The notes below the pieces were generated by a model that saw only the letters and a list, made by a program, of their open reading frames with translations, was not told where the DNA came from and made no database searches. 8,799 nucleotides of DNA from an uncultured Selenomonadaceae bacterium. Its GTDB lineage: Bacteria > Bacillota > Negativicutes > Selenomonadales > Selenomonadaceae. This document shows, piece after piece, positions 1-6,252 of this stretch (positions are counted from its first letter, which is position 1; every line of letters begins with the position of its first letter). The position numbers and the translations under genes are program-made. Location of the stretch: positions 1-8,799 of the forward strand of contig CACZOL010000108.1 of NCBI GenBank assembly GCA_902782705.1, read 5' to 3'.

Positions 1-780
1 GCCGAGCTCGCGCGCCTGCTTCACGATCTTGCCGACTTCTTCATAATACGCCGGAACGAACATGACCTGCGCGTTCGCCGTCTTCAGCTTCGTCAGCGTC
101 GCCTTGAAATCCTGATCCTTCTGTACGAAAGCCTCTTCCATCAAGACCTTGCCGCCCGCCGCTTCAAACTTCTCTTTGAAGACCTGCGCGAGGCTCTTGG
201 AATAGTCGGACGAGGAATCGAAATAAATGACCGCCGTCGTAGCCTTCAGATTTTCTTTCGCAAACTTCGCCATGACGTCGCCCTGTTGCGGGTCGATGAA
301 GCAGCTGCGGAACACGAACGGCTGCACCTTGCCGTTGTCCACCGTGACTTTCGCGCTGGTCGCGCACGGCGCCAGGATAGGAATCTTGTGCTCGGTGGCA
401 ACCTGCGTCTCCGCGATAACCGGAGCCGTCGTCGCCGGGCCGACGAGAACTTTGACCTTATCGTCGGCGATCAGTTTCGTCGCCGAGTTGACAGCCTCGG
501 AAGTCTCGGACTTCGTGTCCGCCTTCACCAGCTTGATTTTCTTGCCGTTGATGCCGCCCGCGGCGTTGATCTCGTCGATCGCGAGCTCGAGTCCCTCATA
601 GGTCGCAACGCCGTAGTTCGCGACGTTGCCCGTCAGCTCGAAATTCGCGCCGATCTTGATCTCGTTCGCGTCCGCCTTCTTGTCTCCGGCTGCGCCGCCG
701 CCGCAGCCGGTCAAAACGCCGCCGAGCATCATGACGCCCGCGAGAAGCGCCGCCATGCGCCCCTTCTTCCCGAATTTCAT
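1..780 (-). CDS. Branched-chain amino acid ABC transporter substrate-binding lipoprotein (LivK-like), 3' end missing
   Basis: Periplasmic solute receptor of the type I family (Peripla_BP_6), which hands leucine, isoleucine, valine or related ligands to a LivHMGF-type ABC importer. The visible 260 residues begin with a lipoprotein signal: basic start MKFGKKGRM, a hydrophobic run, then lipobox L23-T24-G25-C26 followed by a Gly/Ala linker. Family landmarks follow: IKIGANFELTG near residue 41, YGVATYEGLELAIDEINAAGGINGK near 58-80, a VLVGPATTAPV segment near 132-142, and FRSCFIDPQQGD near 217-228. The frame is open to position 1; family members usually run about 370-400 residues, so roughly one third is missing. 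The ATG is preceded by GAGGAGG at 7 nt. The rest of a liv operon would lie to the left, outside the window. The exact ligand cannot be read from the sequence; aromatic or amide compounds are also bound by this family. Confidence 0.93.
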   Translation of the reverse strand, partial: MKFGKKGRMAALLAGVMMLGGVLTGCGGGAAGDKKADANEIKIGANFELTGNVANYGVATYEGLELAIDEINAAGGINGKKIKLVKADTKSETSEAVNSATKLIADDKVKVLVGPATTAPVIAETQVATEHKIPILAPCATSAKVTVDNGKVQPFVFRSCFIDPQQGDVMAKFAKENLKATTAVIYFDSSSDYSKSLAQVFKEKFEAAGGKVLMEEAFVQKDQDFKATLTKLKTANAQVMFVPAYYEEVGKIVKQARELG

Positions 781-785
781 ACATA

Positions 786-794
786 CCCCTCCTC
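786..794 (-). promoter_or_regulatory. Ribosome binding site of the livK-like gene
   Basis: On the minus strand this reads GAGGAGGGG, a near-perfect Shine-Dalgarno sequence ending 5 nt (GAGGAGG core 7 nt) before the ATG at 780. It fixes the start codon and suggests strong translation. Confidence 0.85.
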
Positions 795-832
795 AAAATA
801 TCACCGCGCGGCACAAGCCCCGCATGAAAAAT

Positions 833-861
833 ATTATAGGTTACGGCCCTTTAAGTGTCAA
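833..861 (-). promoter_or_regulatory. Consensus sigma-70/sigma-A promoter of the livK-like gene
   Basis: On the minus strand TTGACA (856-861) and TATAAT (833-838) are both perfect hexamers with an exact 17-nt spacer. Transcription should start near 826, giving a leader of about 45 nt that contains the ribosome binding site. A promoter this close to consensus, together with the strong Shine-Dalgarno site, predicts high housekeeping expression. I see no obvious operator repeat overlapping it. Confidence 0.9.
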
Positions 862-933
862 GAAAAAAAGAAATGTCCTCTCACACAGGAAATAGACGTC
901 GGACTCGCCTTTCGCTTCACTCGGCCCCGACAC

Positions 934-968
934 AGAAAAGCCGCCGCGCGGAGGGGCGCGGCGGCTTT
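934..968 (-). terminator. Rho-independent terminator of the flagellin gene
   Basis: A perfect 13-bp stem (arms 937-949 and 956-968, core GCCGCCGCGC) encloses a 6-nt loop. On the minus strand it lies about 60 nt past the flagellin stop and is followed by TTTTCTG, a short U-tract. The plus-strand reading has only TTT before CC, and no plus-strand gene ends here, so the minus orientation is preferred. It separates the flagellin transcript from the livK promoter. Confidence 0.85.
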
Positions 969-1025
969 CCAGAAAGGAGGACGACAAAAACGGAAACGAG
1001 GGATTACGATTGCTGCGTGTGTGGG

Positions 1026-2954
1026 CTAACGCAGCAAGGACAAGACTTGATTGTTGCTCTGATTCGCCTGCGCGAGCATGGCCTGGGACGACTGCGCGAG
1101 GATGTTGTTCTTCGTGTATTCGGTCATGGCCAGCGCCATATCGGCGTCGCGGATCGTGCTTTCCGACGCGGTGACGTTCTCGATCGCCGTCGTCAGGTTC
1201 GTCGAGGTATATCCGAGGCGGCTCTCGATGGAGCCGATGGTGGTCTGTTGGTCGAGGGCTTTTTTCAGCGCGTTGTCCAGCACGTTGATCGCCGCGTTGG
1301 CTTTCTCCTGCGTCGAGACGTTCAGCGTCGTGCCGTCGTCAGCTTGCAGTCCCAGCGCCCGCGCCCGCATATCGGTCAAACCGATCTTGATTGCTTGGTT
1401 GGCTTTTGTCCCGATATGGAGCACAACCGCATTATCGTCCGATTTGTTCTCGGCACGAATGGATTCTTCCCATGCGTCGAGCTTTGCGTTGACCGACTTC
1501 TTGATATTGCCGTTCTTATCGGTAACGCAGACGGTAAAGCCGGAAATCTGACCGTCAATACCGGAACTGTCCGCCATGACTGTGACGGCCTTTTCACGGT
1601 TCGACGTTTCGATGACTTCATCGGCCTTTGAGACGCCAACCTTCGAGTCGGAAAGCACACACGGCCCCGTCAGGGAATTTGCGATGTTCGCCGCCTCATT
1701 GGCAACGGCCGTGGCACTTAATGCGTAATCATTGTAAGTAGAATTGTCATAGGTTTGCGAATAATGTTCGCCAAGTAAGCTAATGTCGGGGTGATCCGGC
1801 ATGGACACACCACTTAAGGGATGCTGAGTAACAAAATCATTCAATGCGTCATACGCGTCTTTATAGGCAGTGATATAAGATGGCAAGACATTATCCCCAT
1901 ATGAATCGTTCGTAATCACCGCACTAATCTGCGTGTTTCCAGCCAAAGTCGAAGGGGCAGCACATCCAGTTCCGGCAATTCCTTCATTATTAGCGCACAA
2001 ATCACTAAAATTGTTCGCCGCCGTTGAAAGGAGGCCCGCAGTTTGTGGGGTAGTCACCCCAGGAAGTGAATTGTAATTTGCAATCGCATTTCTATAAGCA
2101 TCGCGAGCCTCTTGCGCGGCTCTCAAATAGGCACCATATGTCGTATTTAATCCCGCCGCAGATGTTGCGACTCCAGCAGTCGTTCCAACATAAGCGCGAG
2201 CAGCTGCAGCTTGCGTCGCGGCCTCGCCCGGATCGTCAACGCCCATTGTCTTCGCCATCGCTGTATTATAGCGATCTGCAAAGGTATAGCTGCTTCGGTC
2301 GAGATTTTCCGCTTCTTGGAAAATATTCTGCAAAGAAGTATCCCCGACCGTATATGAGCCCGTATGCGTCTTGCCGTTCTGCACATACGACACGGTAACC
2401 ATATCCGTGGACAGGATTCCGAGATTCTCGCCGTTACGGTCTTTCAAGTCCGTCAGCGTCGTACCGCCGCCCGTGGTTTCATGCAGACTGTAATTCGTCA
2501 GCGACGTATAGGTCGCAATGCCCTTGCTGTTCTTCGAGCCGTCGACGAGATACTTTCCATTATATGTTACGTTCGCATTGTCGTTGATCTGATCAATGCT
2601 CTGGTTCAGTTCTTTCTGAATCTGCGCGCGGTCGGAGTCCGTATTCGTGTCGTTCGCCGCGTTGATGACCTTTTCTTTCAAGGTCTTCAAGATATCCACG
2701 GTACTCTGTACGGCGCCTTCGGCGACCTTCATCATACTGTGGCCGTTCTGCGTGTTCTGATTGTCCTGATTGAGCGAACGAATCTGCACGCGCATACGCT
2801 CCGAGATGGCGTAGCCCGACGTGTCGTCCTTCGCGCTGTTGATGCGCATACCCGACGAGACCGTCTGGAGACTCTTCGCCAGCGCGGTGTGGTTCCTGTT
2901 CAGCGTGTTCAGCGTATTGACCGCCGACAGGTTGTTCCTTACTACCATCGACAT
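1026..2954 (-). CDS. hag: Flagellin, large form (642 aa) with long variable centre
   Basis: Structural subunit of the flagellar filament, exported by the flagellar type III system and polymerised outside the cell. The N-terminal D0/D1 region (about residues 1-140) carries MSMVVRNNLS, the SSGMRINSAKDD box, SGYAISERMRVQIRSL and the NVTYNGKYLVDG turn. The C-terminal D1/D0 region (about 525-642) carries ARALGLQ, SIESRLGYTSTNL, ESTIRDADMALAMTEYTKNNIL and the terminal QVLSLLR. Both are complete. Between them lie about 380 variable residues forming surface domains, making the protein much larger than a minimal Hag of about 270-300 residues. The centre contains four cysteines (C320, C331, C432, C476), unusual for flagellin. 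The ATG at 2954 is chosen because it gives the family-typical N-terminus and has AAGGGAG 9 nt upstream; an in-frame GTG at 3011 would add 19 unrelated residues. The gene appears monocistronic, with a terminator downstream. hag is the Gram-positive/Firmicute name; fliC is equivalent. Confidence 0.97.
   Translation of the reverse strand: MSMVVRNNLSAVNTLNTLNRNHTALAKSLQTVSSGMRINSAKDDTSGYAISERMRVQIRSLNQDNQNTQNGHSMMKVAEGAVQSTVDILKTLKEKVINAANDTNTDSDRAQIQKELNQSIDQINDNANVTYNGKYLVDGSKNSKGIATYTSLTNYSLHETTGGGTTLTDLKDRNGENLGILSTDMVTVSYVQNGKTHTGSYTVGDTSLQNIFQEAENLDRSSYTFADRYNTAMAKTMGVDDPGEAATQAAAARAYVGTTAGVATSAAGLNTTYGAYLRAAQEARDAYRNAIANYNSLPGVTTPQTAGLLSTAANNFSDLCANNEGIAGTGCAAPSTLAGNTQISAVITNDSYGDNVLPSYITAYKDAYDALNDFVTQHPLSGVSMPDHPDISLLGEHYSQTYDNSTYNDYALSATAVANEAANIANSLTGPCVLSDSKVGVSKADEVIETSNREKAVTVMADSSGIDGQISGFTVCVTDKNGNIKKSVNAKLDAWEESIRAENKSDDNAVVLHIGTKANQAIKIGLTDMRARALGLQADDGTTLNVSTQEKANAAINVLDNALKKALDQQTTIGSIESRLGYTSTNLTTAIENVTASESTIRDADMALAMTEYTKNNILAQSSQAMLAQANQSNNQVLSLLR
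1697..2330 (-). other. AT-richer central module of the flagellin gene
   Basis: This stretch encodes roughly flagellin residues 209-420. It uses A/T-ending codons far more than the conserved ends: I count 40% GC at 1861-1920 against 65% at 1141-1200. The protein here is rich in Ala, Asn, Thr, Ser and Tyr and holds C320 and C331; C432 and C476 lie just beyond it. The frame stays open throughout. The borders are estimated by eye. The pattern fits a surface-exposed antigenic domain acquired or exchanged by recombination, but relaxed selection on composition could also produce it. Confidence 0.65.
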
Positions 2955-2963
2955 CCTGATCCA

Positions 2964-2970
2964 CTCCCTT
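2964..2970 (-). promoter_or_regulatory. Ribosome binding site that fixes the flagellin start
   Basis: AAGGGAG on the minus strand lies 9 nt upstream of the ATG at 2954 and 15 nt upstream of the second ATG at 2948. It supports the start giving MSMVVRNN rather than the in-frame GTG at 3011, for which AGGAAAGG lies too close. Confidence 0.75.
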
Positions 2971-3025
2971 GTTGTGCCCGTTCTTCCATGCGGCGCCGAT
3001 TCCTTCGACACCTTTCCTGTCTAGT

Positions 3026-3054
3026 ATAATACCACAAAAAATGTTACATGGGAA
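3026..3054 (-). promoter_or_regulatory. Candidate sigma-A promoter with extended -10 upstream of flagellin
   Basis: On the minus strand TTCCCA (3049-3054, 4 of 6 matches) is separated by 17 nt from TATTAT (3026-3031), which is preceded by TGG and so forms a TGn extended -10. Transcription would begin near 3019, giving a leader of about 65 nt. Flagellin is normally driven by the flagellar sigma factor, so this may be a secondary promoter. Confidence 0.45.
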
Positions 3055-3087
3055 GAGGATATTTGTATTTTTCAGTTGTTTTTATGA

Positions 3088-3114
3088 ATATCTTTTACAC
3101 TTTTTCATCATTGA
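3088..3114 (-). promoter_or_regulatory. Possible sigma-28 (SigD/FliA) promoter upstream of flagellin
   Basis: On the minus strand TCAA, then 15 nt, then AAAGATAT resembles the flagellar sigma consensus TAAA-N15-GCCGATAT: 3 of 4 in the first box and the GATAT core in the second, but the GCC is missing. Its -35 box overlaps the -35 of the plus-strand promoter. It would give a leader of about 125 nt. This is the best match I found for the expected flagellar promoter, but it is weak. Confidence 0.3.
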
Positions 3115-3139
3115 CTTTTGTAGGTATTTTTGCCATAAT
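3111..3139 (+). promoter_or_regulatory. Promoter of the EAL-BMP-kinase operon
   Basis: TTGACT (3111-3116) and CATAAT (3134-3139) are each 5 of 6 matches to consensus with a 17-nt spacer, and TGC directly before CATAAT adds an extended -10. Transcription should start near 3146, about 40 nt before the ATG at 3185. This is the best plus-strand promoter seen ahead of the three genes. Confidence 0.8.
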
Positions 3140-3184
3140 TAAAGGGTAGAAAAGACTGGGGATTTTTCGAAAGAAGCGGATTCT

Positions 3185-5137
3185 ATGGACGACATGGCAA
3201 CGCTCCATTATTCTTCCTTTTATATTTGCTCTGCGCTGCTCTGCATCTCGTGTCTTTGCTACACGTTGATCCAGGGGCGCGTCACGCGGCGGCAAAACCA
3301 GGTCTATATCCTGCTTCTTTTAACTATGCTCTTTTGCGCCCTCAGCAGCATCGTCTTCGTCTTCTTCGATGGAAGATACACGGCGGAGGCGCATTTCATC
3401 TCGGACACGGCGCGCTTTGTTTCCTATGTGTTCCACGACGCGCTGTCGCCGATGTTCGCCTATTATGTCTTGCTCGTCTGCGGCAACGCGTGGCGGATTT
3501 CCCGCAGCTCGCTGATTTTGTGCGCGACGCCGTTCCTTCTCTCGGAAATCGTCATTTTGATGAATCCGCTGACGGACTGGGTGTATTACTACGACGACGC
3601 GTTCCAGTATTGCCGGAACTGGGGCGCGTATATGATTTACGCCGTGGCGTTTTTCTATATGCTGATCGGCCTTTTCAATCTTTTCCGATATTGGTACGCA
3701 ATTACCGACGCCAAACGATACGCGCTTGTTTTTTTCATCGCGCTCGTTGCCGTCGGTATTTTTATACAGATTCTCTGGCTGGACGTCCAGATCGAGCTTT
3801 TCATGGACGCTTTGGCGGCGCTGGGGCTCATGCTGTCCATCGAGAATGAAGACAACCGGCTCGATATGGCGACGGGCACGTACAACCGGCGCGCGCTGAT
3901 TTTCGACCTGAAAAATTTCATCGCCACGAATCAGGTCTTTCAAGTCATCGGCCTGCGCATGACGGATATGCCGTCCGTGCATCGTGTGATGGGCGCGGCG
4001 GCGGCGGAGGCTTTTTTGCGCGCGGTGGCGGATTATCTGCGGACGATTTTGCCGCCATACTGCATTTACTATGCGAATATGTCGACGTATATCATTTTGA
4101 TCCACGGGGACGACGAACGCCATGCGACGGAAATCGCAGCGCAGATTCTCGACCGCTTCGACGCGCAATGGACGGGCGACAAGCTGGAGACGCGTCTGAA
4201 TGCTACGGTAACGCGCGGCGCGCTGCCGAAGGATTTCCCGACGTCCGACGACGTGCTGTTCATGGCGGACAGCCCGATTCCGGCCAAGGACGGGAAAAAG
4301 GTATTGTCCGGCCGCGACCTCAGCTATCTCCTGCGCCGACTCGAGGTCGAGCGCGCGCTGCACCGCGGACTGGACGGGAATTTGTTCGAGGTCTATTATC
4401 AGCCGATTCTTGAGTCGCCGTCGCTGCGCATAAAAAGTGCGGAGGCCCTGCTCCGGCTGCGCGATCCGGTGCTCGGCAGCGTACCGCCAGCGGAATTCAT
4501 TCCGATCGCGGAGCGCACGGGACTCATCGACGCGCTCGGCGATTATGTGCTGGAAGAGGTCTGTATGTTTCTCGCTGCCGGCATCCCAGACGAGCTGTAC
4601 CTGACGGGTATCAGCGTAAATCTTTCAACGCTCCAGTGTGTGCAGCCGGGCTTTGCTCGCCGTGTGAAGAGCATCGTCTCCCGCTTCGGCGTCGAACCTT
4701 CAAAAATCAATTTCGAGATCACCGAATCGGTGGCGCCCGATGATTACGACGCCCTCGACGCCGTAATCCGCGACCTGAAAAGCGCCGGGTTCACGTTCGC
4801 GATGGGCGATTACGGCGTCGGCTACTCGAATCTGCAGTCGGTCTTCGCCCTTGATTTCGATATGATAAAGATCGACAAGAACATTCTCTGGAGTGCGGAG
4901 AAGGGGAACGTCGGCCGCGCTATTCTCGACAACAGCGTGCGCATGATCCGCGAAATGAACCGCAAGATTCTCGTCGAAGGCGTGGAAACGGAGGAACAGC
5001 TCCGAACGCTGACGAGGCTTTCCGTCGATTATCTGCAGGGCTTTTATTTCTCGAAGCCTTTGCCAAAAGAAGATTTTGTCGCGCTGGCCCGGTCGCAGCA
5101 AAAGACGACCCAATCGATTCTCGTGCGGAGGGCGTAG
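3185..5137 (+). CDS. Seven-helix membrane protein with degenerate GGDEF and EAL domains
   Basis: Cyclic di-GMP signalling protein of the inner membrane. Residues 12-218 contain about seven hydrophobic helices (roughly 12-29, 40-61, 79-99, 109-126, 149-169, 178-198, 205-218), resembling the 7TM sensor modules found ahead of kinases and GGDEF domains. A GGDEF fold follows at about 225-385: the start is recognisable (DMATGTYNRRALIFDL), but the catalytic GGDEF motif is replaced by NMSTY (298-302), so it cannot be a normal cyclase. The EAL domain spans about 390-635 and keeps Q406, the EALLR motif (E420), N479, E511 and E514 of EITES, K562, the general-base E598 of VEGVE, and Q618. The usual DDFGTGYS loop reads GDYGVGYS: the first metal-binding Asp is G541, while D542 remains. 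Phosphodiesterase activity is therefore uncertain; it may be a binding or scaffold protein. The ATG at 3185 has only a weak upstream AAGAAG; an ATG at 3194 is possible. The stop lies 2 bp before the next gene. Confidence 0.92.
   Translation: MDDMATLHYSSFYICSALLCISCLCYTLIQGRVTRRQNQVYILLLLTMLFCALSSIVFVFFDGRYTAEAHFISDTARFVSYVFHDALSPMFAYYVLLVCGNAWRISRSSLILCATPFLLSEIVILMNPLTDWVYYYDDAFQYCRNWGAYMIYAVAFFYMLIGLFNLFRYWYAITDAKRYALVFFIALVAVGIFIQILWLDVQIELFMDALAALGLMLSIENEDNRLDMATGTYNRRALIFDLKNFIATNQVFQVIGLRMTDMPSVHRVMGAAAAEAFLRAVADYLRTILPPYCIYYANMSTYIILIHGDDERHATEIAAQILDRFDAQWTGDKLETRLNATVTRGALPKDFPTSDDVLFMADSPIPAKDGKKVLSGRDLSYLLRRLEVERALHRGLDGNLFEVYYQPILESPSLRIKSAEALLRLRDPVLGSVPPAEFIPIAERTGLIDALGDYVLEEVCMFLAAGIPDELYLTGISVNLSTLQCVQPGFARRVKSIVSRFGVEPSKINFEITESVAPDDYDALDAVIRDLKSAGFTFAMGDYGVGYSNLQSVFALDFDMIKIDKNILWSAEKGNVGRAILDNSVRMIREMNRKILVEGVETEEQLRTLTRLSVDYLQGFYFSKPLPKEDFVALARSQQKTTQSILVRRA
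5127..5132 (+). promoter_or_regulatory. Ribosome binding site of the BMP gene
   Basis: GGAGGG lies inside the last codons of the EAL gene, 7 nt before the ATG at 5140. It fixes that start and implies that the two genes share a transcript. Confidence 0.8.
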
Positions 5138-5139
5138 CC

Positions 5140-6252
5140 ATGATCAATCTTTTCCGTATGATCCCCTCTTGGGGGCGATGGGTGCTCACGACTTTAGGGA
5201 CGATTTTTCTCCTCGGGGTATTCACGATCTTCACGTTCCGCCCGGAAGAGGCGAAACGTGTCGAGACGGTCGGCATCGTTCTGCCCTCCGGCAAGAACAA
5301 TACGGGCTGGAGCGGCTCGCATTATCAAGGGATGAAGCGAGCCTGCGACGATTTCGGCGTGCAGCTTCTCGTCCGTGAGAACGTCACCACCGAGGAATGC
5401 CCGCAGGCGATCGAGTCGCTGATCGCCGACGGCGCGGGCATGATTTTCCTGTGCGGCAATTCGTACCCAGCGGCGGCACGGGAAACGATTTTTGAAAATT
5501 ACAAGACGGAGTTCACGACGATCGCCGTCGGCGCGGAAGCGTCCAACATGACGGTCTTTTTCGCGCGAATGCATCAGGGTCGCTATTTGGCGGGCGCGAT
5601 GGCGGCCATGAAGACAAAGTCCGGCGTGATCGGCTATGTCGCGCCGATGCCGAAAGCGCCCGTCGTTCGTGAGATCAACGCGTTCGCGCTCGGCGCCCAG
5701 CGTACGAATCCCAACGTGCGCGTCGTCGTCGCCTGGTCCGGCGTCTGGTCCGGCGCGAGAGCAGAAGCGGAGACAGTCCGGCGTCTTGTGCAGGAGACGG
5801 GCGCGGACGTCGTGACCTATCATCAGGACGATCAGGCCGTCCCCGACGCCTGCGATGAGATGGGCGTCGACTACATCGGATTCAACGCATGGCTCCCGAG
5901 AGTCACCGACCATTATCTCGGCACGGTGATCTGCCGCTGGGATATTTACTACCGCAATATCATCCATCACTATTTGAAGGGCGAGCTGAACGCGATCCAG
6001 AATCGCTGGATCGGCGTCGATGAAGGCGCGATCGCTCTCGTCGACGTGTCGGAAAACATCGCGCCCGGCATAGATTACGCATTGGCGGATTTGCGCCAAT
6101 CGCTGGGAGAAAAACGCCAGCCGATTTTCAAAGGGCCGATTCGCGATACGCAGGGCGTCCTGCGCGTCGGCGAAGGGGAAGTCCTCCGGGACGACGCGCT
6201 GATCCACCGCATGGATTGGTTCGTAGAGGGGGTGGCGTTCCTTGGCGAATGA
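5140..6252 (+). CDS. BMP-family (PnrA-like) periplasmic binding protein with membrane anchor
   Basis: Member of the basic membrane protein (BMP/Med) group of type I periplasmic binding folds; characterised relatives bind purine nucleosides. After a basic start, one hydrophobic helix (about 14-33) has no lipobox cysteine, so it is probably an uncleaved anchor or a non-lipoprotein signal. The binding fold follows: VETVGIVLPSG (41-51); GWSGSHYQGM (56-65), where the family has its DkSFN-type segment; a MIFLCGNSY strand near 101; HQGRYLAGAMAAMKTKSGVIGYVAP (145-169), which is diagnostic for the family; VVREINAFALGAQ (175-187); and VQETGADVVTYHQDD (217-231). The 370 residues fit the family. The gene sits between the EAL gene and a histidine kinase, and no permease or ATPase gene is visible, so a receptor role for the kinase is likely (inference). 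A 12-bp-period duplication at 5733-5755 encodes WSGVWSGA. Other type I binding proteins are less likely; the ligand is unknown. Confidence 0.9.
   Translation: MINLFRMIPSWGRWVLTTLGTIFLLGVFTIFTFRPEEAKRVETVGIVLPSGKNNTGWSGSHYQGMKRACDDFGVQLLVRENVTTEECPQAIESLIADGAGMIFLCGNSYPAAARETIFENYKTEFTTIAVGAEASNMTVFFARMHQGRYLAGAMAAMKTKSGVIGYVAPMPKAPVVREINAFALGAQRTNPNVRVVVAWSGVWSGARAEAETVRRLVQETGADVVTYHQDDQAVPDACDEMGVDYIGFNAWLPRVTDHYLGTVICRWDIYYRNIIHHYLKGELNAIQNRWIGVDEGAIALVDVSENIAPGIDYALADLRQSLGEKRQPIFKGPIRDTQGVLRVGEGEVLRDDALIHRMDWFVEGVAFLGE
6226..6244 (+). promoter_or_regulatory. Shine-Dalgarno and TTG start of the kinase, overlapping the BMP stop
   Basis: GAGGGGGT (6226-6233) is followed 8 nt later by TTG (6242-6244). 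The reading frame has a stop at 6224-6226 and no ATG or GTG before the first membrane helix, so TTG is the only well-placed start. The kinase frame overlaps the BMP stop (6250-6252) by 11 bp, which indicates translational coupling. Confidence 0.8.

Larger units (their letters stand above)
781..1025. other. Intergenic region between flagellin and the livK-like gene
   Basis: About 245 bp between two minus-strand genes. It contains the flagellin terminator (934-968), the livK promoter (833-861) and the livK ribosome binding site (786-794). The segment 862-933 shows nothing recognisable, and no convincing small gene is seen. Confidence 0.75.
2955..3184. other. AT-rich divergent intergenic region between flagellin and the EAL operon
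   Basis: About 230 bp without a gene, clearly richer in A/T than the flanking coding sequence. It carries leaders and candidate promoters for both divergent units: the plus-strand promoter 3111-3139 and the minus-strand candidates at 3026-3054 and 3088-3114. The two -35 regions of the outermost candidates overlap at 3111-3114, so initiation at one may affect the other. I see no clear inverted-repeat operator. Confidence 0.7.

Noticed and set aside
855..1631. Plus-strand open frame starting in the intergenic region and running into flagellin
   Set aside because: Most of it is antisense to the conserved flagellin C-terminus, it crosses the terminator hairpin, and its product is low-complexity and Arg-rich.
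2955..3011. In-frame GTG start at 3011 that would extend flagellin by 19 residues
   Set aside because: The extra residues are unlike any flagellin N-terminus, which must be short for export and polymerisation. The ATG at 2954 has a well-spaced AAGGGAG.
3320..4363. Open frame of 347 codons on the minus strand opposite the EAL gene
   Set aside because: Shadow of the clearly recognisable GGDEF/EAL coding sequence; no domain or ribosome binding site supports it.
5733..5755. Two tandem copies of CTGGTCCGGCG with a 12-bp period
   Set aside because: It is in frame and encodes WSGVWSGA within a normal region of the BMP protein. Two copies are too few to indicate a functional repeat array.
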